A stretch of 64,000 nt of DNA from Isoetes taiwanensis (taxonomy: Eukaryota; Streptophyta; Lycopodiopsida; Isoetales; Isoetaceae), in assembly GCA_021234155.1 (NCBI GenBank), contig JAJEKV010000001.1, positions 24,107,189 to 24,171,188 on the forward strand, written 5' to 3'. This document shows positions 59,152 through 64,000 of the stretch, in pieces. Under the pieces are notes generated by a model. It did not search any database and was not told where the DNA came from. It saw nothing but the letters and a program-made list of their open reading frames with translations. A program made the position numbers and the translations under genes. How positions within the stretch are numbered: the first letter of the stretch is position 1; every line of letters starts with the position of its first letter.

Positions 59152-59949
59152 ATGTCTACTCGATTTGGAGCTAACCTTCTAAACTCCATAGAGGTCTTCA
59201 AAGGAGAAACAGGTTTCCAGGTTTGGAAACAAGGCATTCAAGAGGTGTTAGAATTTGAAAAATTGTGGTACTTGATTGATCCTAATGTTTTGGTTAATAT
59301 AGCAGTAGTAGTATCTGGAGGAGAAGAATCAAGCACTTCAGCCTGTGTTGTAGGTGGTGGAGCTGGAACTGCTTCAAGTGGTGGAGCTGGAACTGCTTCT
59401 GGAACTAATGCAGCAAGAAGAGTTCCTCCATTGGTCAGCGTGGATGAGAAGGCAAGAATTATGGAAGCTCAATCCATAATATGTCAAAAAGTGGGGACAA
59501 CTATTAAGCTAAAACTCAGAGGTAAGTCTCCTGCAGAAATGTGGAAATTCATGTTAGACAATTATGAGCAAAAATCCTCTTCTCAAATAGATGTGTTGGA
59601 AAAACAGTTGAGAAAGTTAAAATTGTATGAGAAAGATAATATTGCTGAATTTCTGGAAAATTTTGAATCAATAATTGCTGACTTAGAAGGAGCTGGAGTT
59701 GTGTTAAATGAGGATTATCAACTTTTAGCCATTTCTAGAACAGTCTCCCATAATACACAGTTAGCTACCTTGTTAAGAAATGTGGCTAAGTCAAAAGAAC
59801 ATGCAATTAGAATGATCAGAACAGAATTTGAGCAGACCAAAGGAGATGATGAAGAGGCTATGTTTGTCAAACAGAAAAAGGGCAAGAAAGTGTTTAGTAG
59901 AAAACAAATTGGTCCATGCTTTAACTGTGTCAGTTATGGTCAATCTTAA
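59152..59949 (+). pseudogene. Family B gag, body 3
   Basis: 265 aa, open from MSTRFGANLLNSIEVFKGET. Contains the gag core (MWKFMLDNYEQKS, KLKLYEKDNIAEFL) and a Gly/Ala/Ser-rich insert (about residues 62-85) with a duplicated GAGTAS block. It stops at CFNCVSYGQS because of a one-base insertion. The second knuckle continues in another frame (59828-60040). Confidence 0.85.
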
Positions 59950-60132
59950 AATAAATTGCCCTAAGATTGGAAAGGAAGTTGTTTGCTATAACTGTGAGGG
60001 CAAAGGTCACATAGCAACCAATTGCTCAAGTCCAAAATGAGGGAAAGGAAAAAAGTTTGAAGGTAAAAAAGGTGGAGGGTACAAGGCTAAGCCTAGCCTG
60101 AATATTGCTCGAGAAGCAGACCAAGAAGAAGA

Positions 60133-61360
60133 TGAGCAGGATGAAGACATTGAGGTAAATATGTCTAAGGCTTGTTCTAAGATTAATAAAAAATTTGACA
60201 CTGATGCTCTTATCTTAGATTCAGGAGCTGAGAGATCCGTGACAGGAAGTTCAAGAATGCTAAAAAAATGTCAGAGAAAAGAAGGAGGACATGTACAGTT
60301 TGGGAATGGGGAATTGAGAAGAATTGAGAGTGAGCTGTAAAGTTAAAAAAATGTGTTGTGCATACCAGGATTAATAAGAAATCTTATTTCAATATGCCAG
60401 TTGGTTGATCTTGGCTATAAGGTTGTGTTTGAAAAACTCCATTGTAATATTTTTCTTGGAAATAAAAAAATATTTGTGGGGAAAAGAGTTGGGAATTTAT
60501 ATGGATTAAGCAGACAACATTTGATTTCCAGTATTAATTTGCTGACTTATCCATCTCTGAAAATCTGGCATGAAAGATTATGTCATGTTAATCCTGCTAC
60601 AATAGAGGTATTAAACAAGGAAGGATTCATTAATACCAGCACAAACCAATCTGAAAAACAAGTATGCATGGGATGTATGCTTGGCAAACACAACAGATTG
60701 CCTTTTAAGAAAAAAGGTGCAAGAGCAAAAGGCATTTTGGATTTGGTGCATACTGATTTGTGTGGACCACTCAATGTTGTTAGTTTGAGTGGAAAGAGGT
60801 ACTTCATGACCTTAATAGATGATTTCAGTAGAAAAACTAAAGTATACTGCATTAAAACTAAGGATGCAGCATTTGAAAAGTTTAAACAATTTGTTAGTGA
60901 GATGGAGACTGAAACAGGAAGAAGGATCAAATGTTTGAGGTCTGACAGAGGAGGTGAATTCCTATCAGGTGAATTTAAGAGGTTTTGCAAAAATAAGGGC
61001 ATTAAAAGGCAACTCACTTGTAGTCATTCCCCACAACAGAATAGTGTAGCTGAGAGGAAGAATAGAACAATTTTAAATGCTGTTAGAAGCATGTTAAAAT
61101 CAGCAGGTCTGCCAAATTTTTTATGGGAAGAGGCAGTTCAAACTGCTGTGACCATTCAGAACATGTTGCCATCTGCTAGTACACATGGTGGAATTCGTGA
61201 TATGCTTTGGTCAGGAAAGAAACCAAATTATGAAAATTTGAGAGTGTATGGATGCTTAGCATTTGTTCATATACCAAAAGAAAACAGAAAGAAGCTAGAT
61301 GACAGGGCTCTAGTTACATATCTAGTAGGGTATGATAGTCAGTCCAAAGCTTATATATGA
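60133..61360 (+). pseudogene. Family B protease and integrase, body 3
   Basis: The protease signature LILDSGAERSVTG lies at about 60208-60250. A deletion near 60330 removes part of the following region. Frame 60353-61360 (335 aa) holds pre-integrase CHVN and CMGCMLGK, then DLVHTDLCGPL, KCLRSDRGGEFLSG and the catalytic Glu region (NSVAERKNRT). A four-base loss near 61354 precedes the MITE. Confidence 0.85.
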
Positions 61361-61372
61361 TCCTAAAGCAAG

Positions 61373-62132
61373 CAGGGAAAAAATTAAGCACATTATGTAT
61401 TTTTTCGGTTTGGCTATTTTTTAAAAATCTTACATATTTTATGATGTATATTTGGCTAAAATTATTATTTATATGTATTTGGACTTGGCGAAACTTTTGA
61501 ATTAAGTATTCATTTAAGCTTTCACTTGACTATTTTTTTTAATTAAAAAAAAGCAAAAAAATGTAGATTCTATAGTTTTAGATATATTGTACTAGAATTA
61601 CATGTTATTCCAATCAACAATCAAGGAACATACGATGATATTAAAAAACTTTAACAGAAGATCACAACATAGCTTATAACATTCATAGTCTGAACTATAT
61701 TCAATGCAATGACATCCTTCTAGATATGGTGATCAAATTGCACTTATCTCTAACCCTTGAAGGAAGTTATGCAATCGACTCAGGCATCTAGATGGATATT
61801 AGTTCTCTTACAACTCTTTTTTTTAGATGCATATGTGGTATATGTAAAAGAAATTCATAATTTGAAAAACTACTATTACCAATGATGGTAGGTGGCAATC
61901 TGTAAAAATCTTTAATAAGAATTCATTTTGTTTGGCTATTAATGATCTAATATATAAATATTGTAATATAAAGAAAGGCTAATCCTAAAAAAATTATGGA
62001 GTACTTGTTTTAACTATGGCTATTTTTTATTTTTTTAAAAGAAATCTCTCTTCATAAAATTCGCCGCAAAAATTGCCTAGACCCCGTAAAAAATCGCCAT
62101 TTGGCTAAGAATAGCCGCTAATTTTTTCCATG
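61373..62132. mobile_element. hAT-type MITE (760 bp)
   Basis: Terminal inverted repeats begin CAGGGAAAAAATTA on the left and CATGGAAAAAATTA on the inverted right end. An 8-bp target duplication AAAGCAAG flanks it (61365-61372 and 62133-62140). The size, TIR start and 8-bp duplication are those of hAT elements. It is AT-rich and has no open frame, so it is non-autonomous. Confidence 0.9.
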
Positions 62133-62670
62133 AAAGCAAGGAAAATAATTGTTAGCCGAGATGTTTCTTTTGATGAGGGACAAGTTTACAAAGTATTATC
62201 TAGACCTATAAAGTTGCCTGAAAATGTTAAGTTGATTGAGCAGAATACTAGGGCTGTATCTACTAATAAAGTCAATGAGGTTGATGCAGATGATGATGAT
62301 GAGACTGAGGCTGAAACACAAACAGAATTTCAAGAAGAAATTGAAGACTCCTTAGGGGGTAATGAAGAAGAATCAATGGACACAAGTCAAGTTGAGAGAT
62401 CAGTACCTATAGTTCAACAACAACCTCAAGAAAAGAAAAGAAGAATGACAGAAGTGCAAAAACTTCAAGCAGGTTTAAAATTTGAGACTAAGATGCATGG
62501 TCGTGATGAAGCTGGAAGGAGTAGGAGATTTCAAGATGAAAAGGAGCATGAGGTAAACAATATTTTTGAAATTTTGATGCATCTAAATCCCGGTGCCAAA
62601 AACCTTGGATGATGTTCTAGTCTCAAATGACAAAGAGCAAAGGGCTAAATGCTATGAAAGAAGAAATGGA
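62133..62670 (+). pseudogene. Family B integrase tail and RT start, body 3
   Basis: Frame 62130-62612 contains the integrase C-terminal tail (ARKIIVSRDVSFDEGQVYKV), the acidic linker and EVQKLQAGLKFETKMHG. The frame changes at 62594 (ALNPG in place of LNPEVPK) and the copy ends at 62670. Confidence 0.85.
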
Positions 62671-62716
62671 TAATTTTTCACATGCTAAATGTTGATCCAA
62701 TGTCTCTTCTCTCTAG

Positions 62717-62890
62717 TTGTCCTTGGGAGGCTTAGCACCGGAAGCTGAATCGGATGTTTCTGTCGACCTTATCTCGCCTGAGAAACCTGGGCGCTATGTT
62801 TCATATTGGCGGTTGATGTCACCATATGGTCAAAAGTTTGGTCATCGTGGTTCGGGCAATGATTGGTCCGAATCGCCAGCCAAAAGCAAT
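62717..62890 (+). pseudogene. NBR1-like FW-domain exon
   Basis: After a CTCTCTAG acceptor the translation reads LGGLAPEAESDVSVDLISPE then PGRYVSYWRL and SPYGQKFGHR, the diagnostic end of the FW (four-tryptophan) domain of the autophagy cargo receptor NBR1. After HR the expected frame is lost by small indels, so it is either a pseudogene or a stretch with base errors. It starts 46 bp after the broken end of copia body 3. I cannot see whether the full gene lies to the right. Confidence 0.65.
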
Positions 62891-63310
62891 TTTATTTTAA
62901 TCGTTGATTTTATTAAGGTTCTGCCTTCTGCTTTGTCATAAACAGGTGGTTTCAAAAGTTAACCAAGAACAGGAGGATATGAATTCAGGCAATGGGTATG
63001 TGCTCTCTGTAATTTTGCACATGAACAGGGCGGATAATCCTTCCAGAGCAGAGGTTTTGTGGATCACATGGAGACCGCTGTCTCAACACGGCTTGTTGCA
63101 ACAGGAGTTTTTGTTGCAACAGGAGTTTCTTCTGCAAGTTCTTTCAGGCTCTGCTATTTGCTTGTAATTCCTCTCCGACTCTGCTATTACTCTCATAATC
63201 AGGCGTTGGAGCGAGCATACCGTGAAGGCTTTCCGTCCGCCGAAATTTGTGGCAATGAAGGGATTTCTTATTTAAGAAGCCACACATCTCGGGTCCGAAA
63301 GTAGAATTCG
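62891..63310 (+). other. Possible continuation of the NBR1-like gene
   Basis: Short frames (QVVSKVNQEQEDMNSGNG at about 62944-62998 and METAVSTRLVATGV at about 63068-63110) could be later exons. The phrase GTTGCAACAGGAGTTTTTGT is duplicated at 63095-63130. No UBA domain is recognisable. Confidence 0.25.
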
Positions 63311-64000
63311 GTGGAAGTGGAAGTGAAAGGCCTTTCTTACGTAAAAGCTCAATATCTTTTCCTTCTCCCTATTTGCAATCCCCGTAAAAGGTCCGCAGTC
63401 CTTTGGGTGCCATCTTCTTTGACAAAGGTGTATCGAAATTAGGTTATTTGTATTTGCACCTGCGGTTGTTTGGTTTTCATTCCTCGGCGGTTTCTCCAGT
63501 GGGCCTTTATTTGCGAGAATGCTAGAGCAAGACTGTTCATCCTGGTTTTTCCTTTCTTCTACTACTAGTTGAAACAATGTCCTTTGGACGGCTTGAATTG
63601 CTTGCCTTTTTGTAATATATGGTAATGCAAAATGCTAGAAGATGCTTTTAAAGAAAATAAAGTTGTTTCAGGGGCAGAGATTTCATGAAATGCAGGGTAA
63701 TGCATTTGAGATAAAGGCTTCACAAGCCCAAAGCATTTTAGCCTCTCTAATGCCCCACATGAAAGGTGAATCTATTTAACTATTTATGTAATGACTAACC
63801 TTCACATCTTTGAATACATGATACTTGTCATGTTGAAATAGGATATTTAATGAAATGGGATATTTGAAATTCATTGGGCAGTTGCCGCCAAGTTCAATGT
63901 TTTTATGTATCATATACATTTGCTACATGTTCTTTGTTCTCAATATTTAATGGTGATGTTGCCTCTATGAGATTGTGGTGCTGAAATAAGATATTTATAT
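63311..64000 (+). other. Intron-like sequence with one exon candidate
   Basis: Between a TTTCAG acceptor (about 63670) and a G-GTGAA donor (about 63768) lies a 98-nt open stretch encoding QRFHEMQGNAFEIKASQAQS and on. It may belong to the NBR1-like gene. The rest is AT-rich and featureless up to the edge. Confidence 0.3.

Larger units (their letters stand above)
59118..62670 (+). mobile_element. Copia family B, body 3 (3'-truncated)
   Basis: Begins with the PBS and gag and ends abruptly at GAAATGGA (62670), early in RT, with no PPT or LTR. A hAT-type MITE splits it at 61373-62132. It shares the gag zinc-knuckle frameshift and the TGA after it with body 2, so bodies 2 and 3 have a recent common source. 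Confidence 0.9.

Overview
The window looks like nuclear DNA from a land plant: AT-rich, intron-containing, and mostly made of transposable elements. The only gene that can be followed from start to stop over many exons is a K-Cl-type (KCC-like) cation-chloride cotransporter on the minus strand (36718-41291). It has 14 coding exons, all with GT-AG junctions, and encodes 1101 aa. From what I know of the family, flowering plants keep the CCC1 type, while the more animal-KCC-like type (CCC2) is reported from algae, bryophytes and lycophytes. I therefore lean towards a non-flowering land plant (lycophyte, bryophyte or perhaps fern). That is inference, not proof.

Layout: 1-3.3 kb holds unrecognised sequence. 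3.3-4.3 kb is a two-exon gene for a small secreted PLAT-domain protein. 4.6-13.4 kb holds Helitron material: tail fragments and a decayed autonomous RepHel element on the minus strand, with a 3' hairpin and CTAG end at 7180. 13.7-26.9 kb is one Ty1/copia element (minus strand, TSD ATTTT) containing two younger insertions. One is a complete but frameshifted Ty3/gypsy chromovirus (15837-20802, TSD CATAT). The other is a 2.6 kb element inside the 5' LTR that carries pieces of at least two unrelated host genes (RCC1-like and LpxB-like).

27.1-31.9 kb contains two copies of an unfamiliar, highly foldable dimeric repeat of about 1 kb, separated by unrecognised exon-like fragments. 33.9-35.7 kb is a decayed MULE transposase. 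36.7-41.3 kb is the cotransporter gene. 43.5-62.7 kb is a head-to-tail array of a second Ty1/copia family on the plus strand (truncated body, LTR, body, LTR, truncated body). The middle body is split by two tandem rolling-circle-like elements that share ends and a terminal hairpin; one of these contains a TIR MITE. The last body is split by a hAT-type MITE with an 8-bp TSD. The window ends in sequence resembling the FW-domain exon of the autophagy receptor NBR1.

The two host genes that look intact (PLAT and cotransporter) show no common pathway. The rest is a stratified record of insertions, with clear nesting order at several places. Several elements carry fragments of host genes. One copia segment (49.1-49.5 kb) has changes concentrated at CAG/CTG trinucleotides, which may be a sequencing artefact.
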